A DNA stretch of 64,000 bases from Nitrospirillum iridis (lineage in GTDB: Bacteria; Pseudomonadota; Alphaproteobacteria; Azospirillales; Azospirillaceae): contig NZ_JACIIZ010000010.1 of NCBI RefSeq assembly GCF_014205765.1, positions 62,001 to 126,000 of the forward strand. Reading direction: 5' to 3'. Positions within the stretch are counted from its first letter, which is position 1, and the number at the start of each line of letters is the position of its first letter. Shown here piece by piece: positions 8,657-17,791 of this stretch. The position numbers and the translations under genes are program-made. The notes beneath the pieces are model-generated. The model saw nothing but the letters and a program-made list of their open reading frames with translations, ran no database searches and was not told where the DNA came from.

Positions 8657-9664
8657 ATGGCGAGCCCGGTGGACGAACGCGACGGACGCGACATCATCTC
8701 CCGCGGGCAGTTCCAGCGCGAGGTGGTTGATGCCTGCCGGCCATTGGTGCTGCGCGGCCTGGTGGCGCACTGGCCGGTGGCGCGGACAGGCGGCCCAGCG
8801 GCGTTACGGGACTATCTGGCCCGTTTCGGCCCCGGTGCCGCCATGGAAACCTTTGTCGGCCCGCCGGGGATCGGGGGGCGGTATTTCTACGGCGCCGACC
8901 TACAGGGCTTCAACTTCGAGCGGCGCACCCTGCGCTTGGGTGAGGCGCTGGACCTGATGGTGCGGGGCCTGGACGATGCCGCTGGCCCCACGCTTTACGC
9001 CGGATCGCTGACCCTGGACGCCCATCTGCCGGGCTTCGCGGATGAGAACCCCATGCCCCTGTTGGCGCCGGACATCCATGGCCGCATTTGGCTGGGCCAT
9101 GCGTCCACCGTCGCCACCCACTACGACGCGTTCGAGAACCTGGCCTGTGTCGTCGCCGGCCGCCGCCGCTTCACACTATATCCCCCGGCGGCGGTGGCCG
9201 GCCTGTATGTCGGGCCCATCGACAACACCCTTTCCGGCCAGCCGGTCAGCCTGGCGGCATCGGATCCGGACAACCCCGCCTATCCCCGTTTCCAGGCCGT
9301 CCGCGCCCAGGCGCTGGCGGCGGATCTGGGGCCCGGTGACGCCCTGTTCCTGCCCAAGCTGTGGTGGCACCAGGTGGAGGCGACCGCCCCCTTCAACGGC
9401 CTGGTCAACTACTGGTGGGACGCCTTCGCCGCCGGCCCCGACGCGCCCTTCACCAGCCTGCTGCTGGCCATGATCACGATGGCGGAACGGCCGGAGGCCG
9501 AGCGGCAGGCCTGGCGTGCCTTCTTCGACCATTACGTCTTCCGCGACCAAGGCCACCCCCTGGCCCATTTGCCGGAGGAAAAACACGGCGTGATGGGCCC
9601 GCTGAAGGCGGGCAACTACGGCCGCATCCGCGCCCGGGTGATGCAACTGCTGCGCGGGGGATGA
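8657..9664 (+). CDS. Cupin_8/JmjC-like Fe(II)/2-oxoglutarate-type protein
   Basis: The 335-residue protein carries a JmjC/cupin_8 core. The metal motif HYD falls in STVATHYDAFENLACVVAG, and the distal histidine is in KLWWHQVEA, with the usual GRRRFTLYPP strand between. These give the His-Asp-His facial triad of Fe(II)/2-oxoglutarate oxygenases such as the FIH-like hydroxylases. It closes the halogenase-SapC-cupin operon. In related loci this gene neighbours TonB receptors for glycans, but no substrate is established. Protein or small-molecule hydroxylation is possible. Confidence 0.83.
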   Translation: MASPVDERDGRDIISRGQFQREVVDACRPLVLRGLVAHWPVARTGGPAALRDYLARFGPGAAMETFVGPPGIGGRYFYGADLQGFNFERRTLRLGEALDLMVRGLDDAAGPTLYAGSLTLDAHLPGFADENPMPLLAPDIHGRIWLGHASTVATHYDAFENLACVVAGRRRFTLYPPAAVAGLYVGPIDNTLSGQPVSLAASDPDNPAYPRFQAVRAQALAADLGPGDALFLPKLWWHQVEATAPFNGLVNYWWDAFAAGPDAPFTSLLLAMITMAERPEAERQAWRAFFDHYVFRDQGHPLAHLPEEKHGVMGPLKAGNYGRIRARVMQLLRGG

Positions 9665-9945
9665 TCGGGCATCTCCAACCAACACAAACAACTTTTAAGT
9701 ATGTAGAAATCCCGGTCTGTCATTTTGGCACATATACAGCCTTGTTGACGCCCTGGGGGGCTGACTGTGCGGCATATACGGGCCCTGGCGACCCGGCGCC
9801 GGAGTGCGCTGGGTCGCCATTGAATCGCATCCAGACTCCCGGACGCGGTTGGATGTTCAACCTGATGGCTGGGCCGCAGGCCCCCGTTTCATGACATGAG
9901 CGGGTTCCCTTGATCTTCGGATCCCTTTTGCGGAAGCGATCAGCC
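9665..9945. other. Convergent intergenic region with a hairpin
   Basis: This stretch lies between the convergent cupin and membrane-protein genes. GGCGACCC (9787-9794) pairs with GGGTCGCC (9811-9818). It has no T-run on either side, so it is only a candidate terminator or RNA structure. No gene is supported. Confidence 0.4.
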
Positions 9946-11589
9946 CTACTCTTGCGTCCGCCTCAAACGGCAAATGTTAATGACCGTCTGGTCCTCGATA
10001 TTGGATACCAACGGCACGCACGCGCCGTCCCTTTCAAGGTGGTAGAAGGCCAGCGTCTTGTCCGCGTCGCCTGGGAAAGCCTTGGGGAATTCAAAGCCCC
10101 AGAAAGGGCCCTGGTGGCCGTTGATCGTCGCCTCCGCCAGGGCTTGCAGTTTCCCCCAACTCCCTGGCCGGATGAAGTTGTTATTGGCGCCAACCACTTT
10201 GACACTGCCAGGGAACGATGGCACCAGATAGGAGTAGGCATAGGAATCAAGGAAGACGACCATGGCGTCGGGTTCAAGGGGGGGTAGCGTGATGGCGATG
10301 GCCTGATCGGCGCGATGAGCCCGGCTCCACCACGGATAGCGGGTGGTGGTCATCACCGTCACGATGGTCGCGGTGGTCAGAATCAACGGCCAAAACCATT
10401 TCGGGCGCGCCCCTCCCCATTGGACCAACCCGGCCAGCAGGACGGCGCCGCTGATGGTTTCCGTCACGGACAGATAACGATAGATCGACCAAAGCTTCTC
10501 CCACAGCACATAGCTGATGAGGAACGTCAGGGCCAAGGCGAGGCCGGCGGTGACCTTGCCATTCAAATCGTTCCCCGCCGGGCGGCGTACCATATGAAAA
10601 AGCGCACCGGCGAGAAGGATGATGGCCCCCAGAAGACCAACCAGAATCCGCCCATCGCGCATATCAAGTTCTATGGCGAGATGCGTGGTCAAAAAGGCCC
10701 AGTACGCCGGATAGAACAGTGCCATCTTCACGGTCTTGGGCATGAAACGCAGGTCAGACCAGGGGGAGTGGTCGACGTAGTCCGATTTGAAGACCTGGTT
10801 CATGAAGGGAAATATGGGGTTCCCGTAAGCGTGCCAGTTCCCCAATAGCCAACCGGCATCCACGAAGGCGAAGGTCGCAAGTCCGCCCAAGCCAAAAACG
10901 AAAGCCTGAAGCGCACCAGCCCGGACCTGTGATACGCCACGGCGAAGCACGATGGCGACGAACAGACCGACAAACAGCGGGGCCAGGGTTAGCTTCAGAC
11001 CCACGGAAAGCCCGGCGCACAGGCCTATCGCCAACGCGGACCAGACCGTGTGGCGGTTATCCGCCTCCAGATAGAGCCAGACGGTCAGCGCGGCCAGGAA
11101 GGGCACACCGGGCACGATATCCGACATTGTGGTCGCCAAGGTCGGCAGTCCTCCCGCCCCCGTCAGGCCAAGGACGGCGCAGGCGGCGCAGACGAGATCC
11201 GTGGCGACGGAGGGCCGACCAGCAAAAAGGCGCGCGATAAGAAACGCCAAAAAGGCGGCGACACCGTATGGCACCGACAGGAGCATGTTCAACAAGACAG
11301 GCTGATTATTCAGCGCGTCGAAGAGCAGGTAATAAATTCGATCCAGGCCGGGGAAAAAATTCGTCTGCATCTGGGCTGGGACGACATCGAGCGCCGAGCG
11401 CTGATGCAACGCCGCGAACCCATTGTAATGGTGGTAGATTTTGAAATCCGGCGTGCCGTCCGTGCCCAAAGTGGCGGCGAAAACAGCAAAGCCAGCGATC
11501 AGCAAAACCAGCCAGCCCAAAAGGCGAATCTGGGTGGCGCTGGCTACTGCGGGGATGGTTCCCCCGTTGACGGGCGCAGACATAGGCAA
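9946..11589 (-). CDS. Polytopic membrane protein, GT-C-like
   Basis: The 547-residue protein has about ten or more hydrophobic segments, the first at about 22-42. A first periplasmic loop holds an acidic-aromatic patch (TPDFKIYHHYNGF), and a soluble C-terminal part follows (from about residue 430). This layout resembles GT-C glycosyltransferases that use polyprenyl-linked sugars, where an early-loop aspartate is catalytic. I cannot assign a named family with certainty. It is followed, in transcription order, by nothing close. It sits 69 bases downstream of the large glycosyltransferase gene on the same strand, so a shared transcript and a role in surface-glycan assembly are likely. Confidence 0.6.
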   Translation of the reverse strand: MPMSAPVNGGTIPAVASATQIRLLGWLVLLIAGFAVFAATLGTDGTPDFKIYHHYNGFAALHQRSALDVVPAQMQTNFFPGLDRIYYLLFDALNNQPVLLNMLLSVPYGVAAFLAFLIARLFAGRPSVATDLVCAACAVLGLTGAGGLPTLATTMSDIVPGVPFLAALTVWLYLEADNRHTVWSALAIGLCAGLSVGLKLTLAPLFVGLFVAIVLRRGVSQVRAGALQAFVFGLGGLATFAFVDAGWLLGNWHAYGNPIFPFMNQVFKSDYVDHSPWSDLRFMPKTVKMALFYPAYWAFLTTHLAIELDMRDGRILVGLLGAIILLAGALFHMVRRPAGNDLNGKVTAGLALALTFLISYVLWEKLWSIYRYLSVTETISGAVLLAGLVQWGGARPKWFWPLILTTATIVTVMTTTRYPWWSRAHRADQAIAITLPPLEPDAMVVFLDSYAYSYLVPSFPGSVKVVGANNNFIRPGSWGKLQALAEATINGHQGPFWGFEFPKAFPGDADKTLAFYHLERDGACVPLVSNIEDQTVINICRLRRTQE

Positions 11590-11658
11590 TCTTTCCGCAG
11601 CGATGGATTGAATTGGAGCCCGGGCGGCCGGGAACCGCCCGGGTTGGATGAATGTGCG

Positions 11659-14600
11659 TCAGGCCGACGCGCTGGAACGGATCAACGCCTTCACATTGTC
11701 GATAAAGGCCTGCTGGGAGAAGGCCTGTGCCCGACGACCTGCCGCCAGCCCGATTTGCGTCAGGTGGCTGGCATTTGATTTGGAGAAAATGGACAAGGTT
11801 TTCTCCGCCAAGCTCTCGGGTGTGTCATAGAGAAAGCCCGTCTCGCCGTCCGCGATGATCTCCCGCGGGCCGCCGGAATTCAGCGCGAAGGGTACGGCAC
11901 GCGCCGACATCGCCTCCACGATGGCGATGCCAAAATGCTCCGCCTTGGCCGGGTTCTCGATTAGGTCCGCACCGATACCGGTTCCATGCCAGTACACAGG
12001 CGCCTCGCAGTAGAGCTTATGCAGGTCTTCCGCTGAAATATTGACATGCAGATGGACCGGATACCCCTCCGCCGCCGCACGTACTTTGGCCAGGTAATCC
12101 ATATGGATGGACCCCGGCATGGACGAGCCCGCCAAATGAAGTTCAACCGGTTCGCCAAACATCGGCATAATCTTTTTGTACGTATCAATCAGCGCGTCAT
12201 GGCGTTTCGAGTGGCCACCGGCGAAGAAGCGCCCCACCGACAAAATGATACGCTTTTTAACCGGAGTACCGCAGTCGATGAGCGGCACCGGCGGATTGAT
12301 TACCTTGATTGGTATGTTCGGCAGCTGATACGCACTCAAGTTGGCCAGAATATGAGTGCTTGTGTAATGAGAATTAACCACTATTTGCTGATAGCCTGAG
12401 AATATCTCACGATCAGCAAGACCAATAGCGGACCGCCCCATAGGAAATGGGAACTGGCAGTGATAAATGTTGTGCTTCCCTCGGGCGGCAATGGGCGGAA
12501 TGATGTGATTCCCCATCGAGACCATGAGGTCTGGCGGGTCGGCTTGCAGGAATTCCGCCTCCGCCATGATGTCCAGGCGAGACAAATCAAGATTGAATTC
12601 ACACCCCAGGTTTCGCAGCCTCAGCCGGCTGTACCGCCAGGGGCTCACGACCGCAACGTCGTAATCCTCGCTCAGAGCCATGGCGAGGGTGAGAAGATAG
12701 CGTTCGCCGCCGCCCGGTGTCAGTTCATAGGGGGTGCAGACCACAGCCTTCGGACGCGCCTTTCCCGCCGCCGGCACGGTCATGGGCGGCAACGGCGGGG
12801 CCGAAGGCAGGAACTGTTTGCGCACGGCCAGTAAGCGGGCTTCCCTACGGGTTTTCAGATACTGGCCCCACCGGGCCGTAAACTTGTCCCGGTTCAGGTC
12901 CCCCAGGGCCTTGCGGCGTGCTTCAGCCTCGGCGTTGCCGTTGGCGGAAGAGCCTTCGATGTGAATGATCCGCGCGTCCGGGCAGTAAAGAACATTCCTG
13001 CCCATTGCCTGGATTTTCATGCAAAGATCCGTATCTTCATAATAAGCGGGCTCGTAAGCGAGATCGAAGCCGCCCACCTCCATGAAGACATCGCGCGGGA
13101 TCACCAGGGCCGCCGCCGAAATGTAGTCGACGAACTTGGGCTTCAACACCTCATCGGACGCCTGGCGCTCACCCCGGCCAAAGCGGATTGGGTAGCCGTT
13201 GGGATCGATAACACCGCCGGCCTCTTGGATCACGCCATCGGGATAGAGGAACATCGGGCCGGTGGCCCCGACACGCGGATCCGTCCGAAGCGGGGCCACG
13301 AGCGCGGTCAGCCAGTCCGGCTGGGCGAACGCGTCGTTGTTCAGCAGACACAGGTAGCGGCCGGTCGCAACCTCGGCGGCGATATTGTTGGCTTCGCCAA
13401 AATACCTGTTCATGCCCAGGTCCAACAGCCGGACACCAGGTCCCAGATCGCGCAGCTTGGCCACATCGTCCAATGCGCTGCCATTATCGACAATGATGAT
13501 TTCGTAGGTATGACCGTCGGTCTGGGACCAGATCTGCCTCAGGCATTCCAGTGTCAACTCGGCGGCGTTCCAGTTGATGATCAGAATGGACACGTCCGGC
13601 TTTTGGTCCGTGCAGTACCGCGTCGCCTTGATCAAGGTCGCCACAGGGTCGATTTCCCGGGCGCCGGCAAAGCAGACCTCATTCCTGCCGTCAGCGGACC
13701 GCGCCCTATTCCTATCGGCGGCGGAGGCGGCCTCGAGCATATCAAGGATGGTGTCGCGCCATTGGGGCGGATCGAACCCCTCGGCAATTCGGGCTTCCGC
13801 CTTGCGCAGAGCGGTACGATCACCAATGGCCTTAGTGAAAACCTCAAGGGCGCCCTTCATGTCACCGGGCGCGAAGTACCAGACGAAATCGCCAGCATGG
13901 GCGCGAATTTCAGGCAGGTTCGACGTCAGGCAGACTTTGCCATAAAGCAGGCTTTCCGCGACCGGCAGGCCATAACCCTCACTCAGCGACGGGAACGCGG
14001 TGAACAGGCAACGGCGATAGAGGTCACTGATCTGCGCATCGGTCAGGTTTTCCAGCACCTGGATCTTGCCGCGCGCGGCAAGCGCCCGGACAGCGCTGTC
14101 GCTTTGGACCACGCCCAGATCATCCCGACCGGCCAACACCAACCGAGGCAAAGCCCCTTCGCCCAACTGGCTCGCCAACTTGACCCAAAGCTGACAGAGG
14201 AAGCGCTGATTCTTGCGTTCATCAATGGTTCCGACGCACAGCACGAAGTCCTGGCGGTCGGGCATTTCCACAACGGTGGCCGCGGTCGCGGCGTTACTTT
14301 CAGGAGCGCGGAGACCGAAGGAGATGTCAACGATAGTCGGTTCGGTCCGGATCTTCCGCAGCATCGCGAAACGTCGGATCTTCTGCTTCACGTGTTCATT
14401 TGAAACATAGATGACGCTTGCGGTCATAAGAACCGTGGTCATCCATTCCGTGAACGCCTTATGATAATCAGGCCCCACCATTTCTGGATGCTCGATGGGA
14501 ATGATATCATGAACCAGTACGCTGAAATCGATGCCAACTGATGAAAAATACTTGAATTTTTCAGTGTAAGTCGGCGTCCAGACGAGGCCAGTGAACAGGA

Positions 14601-15297
14601 TATGGTCACCAGGGACGGGAAACGCCCTCGCCGAGGCGGATGAAGCGGCCGGCCGCTGCCCCGACAATTTGCGGCCCATTCTTTTAGACAGATATTGGAT
14701 ATCGTCGGCCATTGACGCGGCTACGATGCCGGTAGGCGAATCTCCAAAAACGCAGGGGCGAACCTCCCTGCCAATTGAATTTTCAAGAATCGCGAACAGC
14801 AATTCCGTCGAAACACGCCCCACGCCAGTAATTTGCGGGCGCTCTTTCAGCCATTCGACACTGTCGCCGATGTGAAACCAGAATTTGCGGCTGTTGTATT
14901 GAATCTTTGGAGCGTAAAATCTCCGTCCTTCAGCTTCGCCATGCCGGAGATAATGAACCAAGGCGGGCAAGCCGGCGGCCGCCACGTCCGGATTTGCATC
15001 CAGATATTGTTGAGCATCGAAATCCGGCCCCGGTTGGCGCCCCTCGCGCCAACCATATTCAAGATAGTGATGAATCGGATCCATGCCCACCGTGGCAACA
15101 TCCGGGTAGGTAAGGAGGTACCAATCCCGGCTGAACAGGTCTGAAGAAGACAGCAGCGCATAGTCAGCCGACTGCACCCGGCTTTCTGGGGCGGGATGGG
15201 GACCAGCGTCTCTTAGTGCGCGAAGTCGTTCTGACACATTAGGGAATCCACCGCGCTTGCGTGCGCCCGCATCAACTTGACTCTTCTTCTGCTTCAA
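11659..15297 (-). CDS. Multidomain glycosyltransferase with GT4, GT2 and GT4 modules
   Basis: The 1212-residue protein combines three transferase modules. Residues about 50-125 hold paired short motifs of the kind YLxxYPDV...HYLxxGWREGR and YLDANPDV...HYLRHGEAEGR. A first GT4-type domain (about 140-540) shows VGTIDERKNQ and EGYGLPVAESL (the E-x7-E motif). A GT2-type domain (about 575-830) shows VSILIINWN, IIIVDNGS, NNDAF and YYEDTDLC. A second GT4-type domain (about 860-1205) shows PGGGERYLL, SVGRF and EHFGIAIVEAM. Such chains of modules build surface polysaccharides from nucleotide sugars in the cytoplasm. The membrane-protein gene follows on the same strand. The acceptor and sugars cannot be told from sequence. 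Confidence 0.85.
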   Translation of the reverse strand: MKQKKSQVDAGARKRGGFPNVSERLRALRDAGPHPAPESRVQSADYALLSSSDLFSRDWYLLTYPDVATVGMDPIHHYLEYGWREGRQPGPDFDAQQYLDANPDVAAAGLPALVHYLRHGEAEGRRFYAPKIQYNSRKFWFHIGDSVEWLKERPQITGVGRVSTELLFAILENSIGREVRPCVFGDSPTGIVAASMADDIQYLSKRMGRKLSGQRPAASSASARAFPVPGDHILFTGLVWTPTYTEKFKYFSSVGIDFSVLVHDIIPIEHPEMVGPDYHKAFTEWMTTVLMTASVIYVSNEHVKQKIRRFAMLRKIRTEPTIVDISFGLRAPESNAATAATVVEMPDRQDFVLCVGTIDERKNQRFLCQLWVKLASQLGEGALPRLVLAGRDDLGVVQSDSAVRALAARGKIQVLENLTDAQISDLYRRCLFTAFPSLSEGYGLPVAESLLYGKVCLTSNLPEIRAHAGDFVWYFAPGDMKGALEVFTKAIGDRTALRKAEARIAEGFDPPQWRDTILDMLEAASAADRNRARSADGRNEVCFAGAREIDPVATLIKATRYCTDQKPDVSILIINWNAAELTLECLRQIWSQTDGHTYEIIIVDNGSALDDVAKLRDLGPGVRLLDLGMNRYFGEANNIAAEVATGRYLCLLNNDAFAQPDWLTALVAPLRTDPRVGATGPMFLYPDGVIQEAGGVIDPNGYPIRFGRGERQASDEVLKPKFVDYISAAALVIPRDVFMEVGGFDLAYEPAYYEDTDLCMKIQAMGRNVLYCPDARIIHIEGSSANGNAEAEARRKALGDLNRDKFTARWGQYLKTRREARLLAVRKQFLPSAPPLPPMTVPAAGKARPKAVVCTPYELTPGGGERYLLTLAMALSEDYDVAVVSPWRYSRLRLRNLGCEFNLDLSRLDIMAEAEFLQADPPDLMVSMGNHIIPPIAARGKHNIYHCQFPFPMGRSAIGLADREIFSGYQQIVVNSHYTSTHILANLSAYQLPNIPIKVINPPVPLIDCGTPVKKRIILSVGRFFAGGHSKRHDALIDTYKKIMPMFGEPVELHLAGSSMPGSIHMDYLAKVRAAAEGYPVHLHVNISAEDLHKLYCEAPVYWHGTGIGADLIENPAKAEHFGIAIVEAMSARAVPFALNSGGPREIIADGETGFLYDTPESLAEKTLSIFSKSNASHLTQIGLAAGRRAQAFSQQAFIDNVKALIRSSASA

Positions 15298-15700
15298 TTG
15301 AAAAATCCCCCAAACCGAAAGCCTAATACAAATTTAATTTATGTAAGGCTTAATGGAATTGTAAATCATGACCCACCAGAACCAAGGAAGATCTCATATA
15401 CGGGCTATCGGGTCTCCAACGTATGATTCGGTTGATCTTTGGCAGCGAGCCGAAATTAGCCCAACATAGATCGGTCTGCGCATATGATTCCATTCGTTGC
15501 CATACCCCCCATCGGGGTCCTTCACGGTCTGTGCACAGCAGCCGATCCAGAAACCGAATGCGCAATGTCCAGGCCGTCCTTTCAATCGCCTTATTGGGCT
15601 CAAGCTGTCAATCATTGGCGGCTTGCCTTCCCCCAATTCATTTGGGGATGTGCCCCCAGCGGAACGCCCATCATCAAGACGATGGCAGCAAACCGCGTTT
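15298..15700. other. Intergenic region without a supported gene
   Basis: This 403-base stretch lies between the glycosyltransferase start and the orphan halogenase stop, both on the minus strand. It is AT-richer near 15300-15370, as expected for the glycosyltransferase promoter. Small open frames on both strands lack ribosome-binding sites and recognisable motifs. No inverted terminal repeats or transposase remnant were seen. Confidence 0.4.
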
Positions 15701-17239
15701 TCAATCCCGCGCGGAGCAGTGGCGGTCGATGAAAGCCTGGTGGGTTGGCATGGAGTGCGCCGCCCTGGCGATCACGTCATGGATGTTGGCCAGGGCGCCG
15801 CGCACCTTGTCGGCATCCAGCAGGTCGGCCAGCGGGTCGTGGCGCCGGGGGCGGATGTCTTGCCCGGTGAAGACATACAGCCAGCTCTGCTCCGGGAACA
15901 GCTCGCTATCCTCGCGCTGGATGCGACCGTAACCCTGGAACAGGTCGATCTTGGCCTTCAGGCTGTCAGGCCGCTCGATGGCCGCGCAGTGGCGCCAGAA
16001 TTCGCTGTCCCGCCGCTGGCCGGTGGCGTAGTGCAGCACCAGGAAGTCGCGCACCCGCTCATACTCGAACGCCAGGATCCTGTTATAGCGCGCGATGTCC
16101 GCCGGTTCGCAATGCCGGTCGGGCAGCATCTGGATGAACAGGGCCAGGCCCCGATGGATCAGATGGATGCTGGTGGATTCCAGGGGCTCCAGAAAACCAC
16201 TGGCGAGGCCCAGCGACAGGCAATTGCGCTTCCAGCTTTCCCGCCGCCGACCGGTGGTGAAACGCAGCACGCGCGGTTCCGCCAGGGGTTTGCCCGCCAG
16301 GTTGGCCAGCAGCGTGCCGCGCGCGACCTCGTCACTCAGGAAATCGCGGGCATAGACCAGGCCGTTGCCCTCACGGTGCTGCAAGGGAATGCGCCATTGC
16401 CAGCCGGCCTCCCGCGCCGTCGCCAGGGTGTAGGAGGGCGGCGGCCCGGCCACCGCGCTGGGGACGGCCACGGCGCTGTCGCACGGCAGGTAGCGCTGCC
16501 AGTTCTCATAGCCCGCCTGCAAGGCCTCCTCGATCAGCAGACCGCGAAAGCCGCTGCAATCGATGAAGAAGTCCGCCTCGATGCGGCGCCCGTCCTCCAA
16601 CTGCAAGGCGGTAATGAAGCCGTCCTCCGGCCGCAGCTCCGCCCGCGCCACCATGCCCTCCACCCGGGTGACGCCACGCGCCTCGGAATAGGAGCGCAGG
16701 TAGCGGGCGAACAGGGCGGCGTCGAAGTGCAGGGCGTAGGTGATACCCTCCAGGGGGGAGCCCGGCGCCTTCACCGGCCGCATGAAGCGGTTGTGCGCCG
16801 CCGCCATGGCCTGCAGCGAATATTCCTCCAGCGGGGCGGCGTTACCGGCGAGCGCCATGCGCATCCAGTAAGCGGAGAAACCTATCCCCTCCATCTCGAA
16901 ACCGGTGTGGCCGAAGGGGTGGAAGTAGGAATGGCCGACGCGGGTCCAATCCTGGAAGCGGATGCCCAGCTTGAAGGTGGCGTTGGTCTGGCGGATGAGA
17001 TCATCCTCGTCCAACCCCAGCACGCGGATGAAGTTCATGATGGGCGGGATGGTCGCCTCACCCACGCCGACAGTGCCGATCTGTTCGGATTCCACCAGCT
17101 GGATGTCGCACTTAAGGTTGTGCAGGAATTTGGCCAGGCTGGCCGCCGCCATCCATCCGGCGGTGCCCCCGCCGACAATGGCGATGCGGCGCAAGGGCGC
17201 GTTGGTAGCGGTATCATTTTTGGTGTGCGGCGCGGTCAT
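15701..17239 (-). CDS. Orphan tryptophan halogenase family protein with Arg at the catalytic Lys position
   Basis: The 512-residue protein has the FAD-binding GGGTAGW at 23-29, the W-x-W-x-I-P signature as WQWRIP, and FLEPLEST with the conserved glutamate. At the position of PrnA Lys79 and of K86 in the paralogue at 6380 it has R94, in the block FKLGIRFQDW. That lysine is thought to carry the chloramine-like intermediate or to direct HOCl, so chemistry may differ here. No TonB receptor, SapC or cupin gene is adjacent. It is divergent from the czc cluster. It is the same length as its paralogue but clearly diverged, so this is not a recent duplication. Confidence 0.85.
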   Translation of the reverse strand: MTAPHTKNDTATNAPLRRIAIVGGGTAGWMAAASLAKFLHNLKCDIQLVESEQIGTVGVGEATIPPIMNFIRVLGLDEDDLIRQTNATFKLGIRFQDWTRVGHSYFHPFGHTGFEMEGIGFSAYWMRMALAGNAAPLEEYSLQAMAAAHNRFMRPVKAPGSPLEGITYALHFDAALFARYLRSYSEARGVTRVEGMVARAELRPEDGFITALQLEDGRRIEADFFIDCSGFRGLLIEEALQAGYENWQRYLPCDSAVAVPSAVAGPPPSYTLATAREAGWQWRIPLQHREGNGLVYARDFLSDEVARGTLLANLAGKPLAEPRVLRFTTGRRRESWKRNCLSLGLASGFLEPLESTSIHLIHRGLALFIQMLPDRHCEPADIARYNRILAFEYERVRDFLVLHYATGQRRDSEFWRHCAAIERPDSLKAKIDLFQGYGRIQREDSELFPEQSWLYVFTGQDIRPRRHDPLADLLDADKVRGALANIHDVIARAAHSMPTHQAFIDRHCSARD

Positions 17240-17381
17240 GCGTTGCTGTCCCGGCGATGTCTCCCTGTCCCTCCTTTCTATCGCGGCGGCTGGGGCGCGT
17301 CACAACTTTTTCGGGCGCCCGAATATCAAGGCCGAACATCGGGGCTTGAAGCGGCGGGCGTTCGTCGCCAGATTGGCGGCC

Positions 17382-17714
17382 ATGCGCTGGTTGCTCGCCC
17401 TTCTGCTGCTGGTCACGGCGGTGTTCGACGGCCCGTCCCTGACCGAGATGGCAGGCGGCGCGCCGACGTGTGGCGTCATCCAGGAGCATGTGGTCGTGGA
17501 GGGTGCCCCCGACCCCACTGACGGCCTGCGGCACAGCGTCGTGCATTTCCACGCCGGCCAGGGCCCCTGCGGTCATCTCCATGTGGCCGACGCCGTCGGC
17601 CCGGCCTTTGTGCCGGGGCCCAGCGTCTATGCCCGGGCGGCGGACTTCCCGCCCCTGCACCAGCCCTACACCACCCGCTTCCTCGCTCCGCCGGACCGGC
17701 CCCCGGCCGCCTGA
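17382..17714 (+). CDS. Small exported histidine-rich protein upstream of czcCBA (CzcI-like)
   Basis: The 110-residue protein starts with a signal peptide (MRWLLALLLLVTAVFDG). It contains several histidines and two cysteines in the segment HSVVHFHAGQGPCGHLH and ends in a proline-rich tail. Small exported proteins of this type (CzcI and relatives) commonly precede heavy-metal RND efflux operons and are linked to metal sensing or buffering in the periplasm. The gene ends 77 bases before czcC and is probably the first gene of that operon. The family assignment is by size, composition and position only. Confidence 0.6.
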   Translation: MRWLLALLLLVTAVFDGPSLTEMAGGAPTCGVIQEHVVVEGAPDPTDGLRHSVVHFHAGQGPCGHLHVADAVGPAFVPGPSVYARAADFPPLHQPYTTRFLAPPDRPPAA

Positions 17715-17791
17715 TCGATCCGCCGCGCGTTTTTCGCGCCCCGATGCCGCCTGCCCCACAGGCGGCATGATCGATCTTGTCCGGAGCCATC

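Noticed and set aside
15298-15700. Possible insertion-sequence remnant
   Set aside because: No transposase motif, terminal inverted repeats or target duplication are visible.
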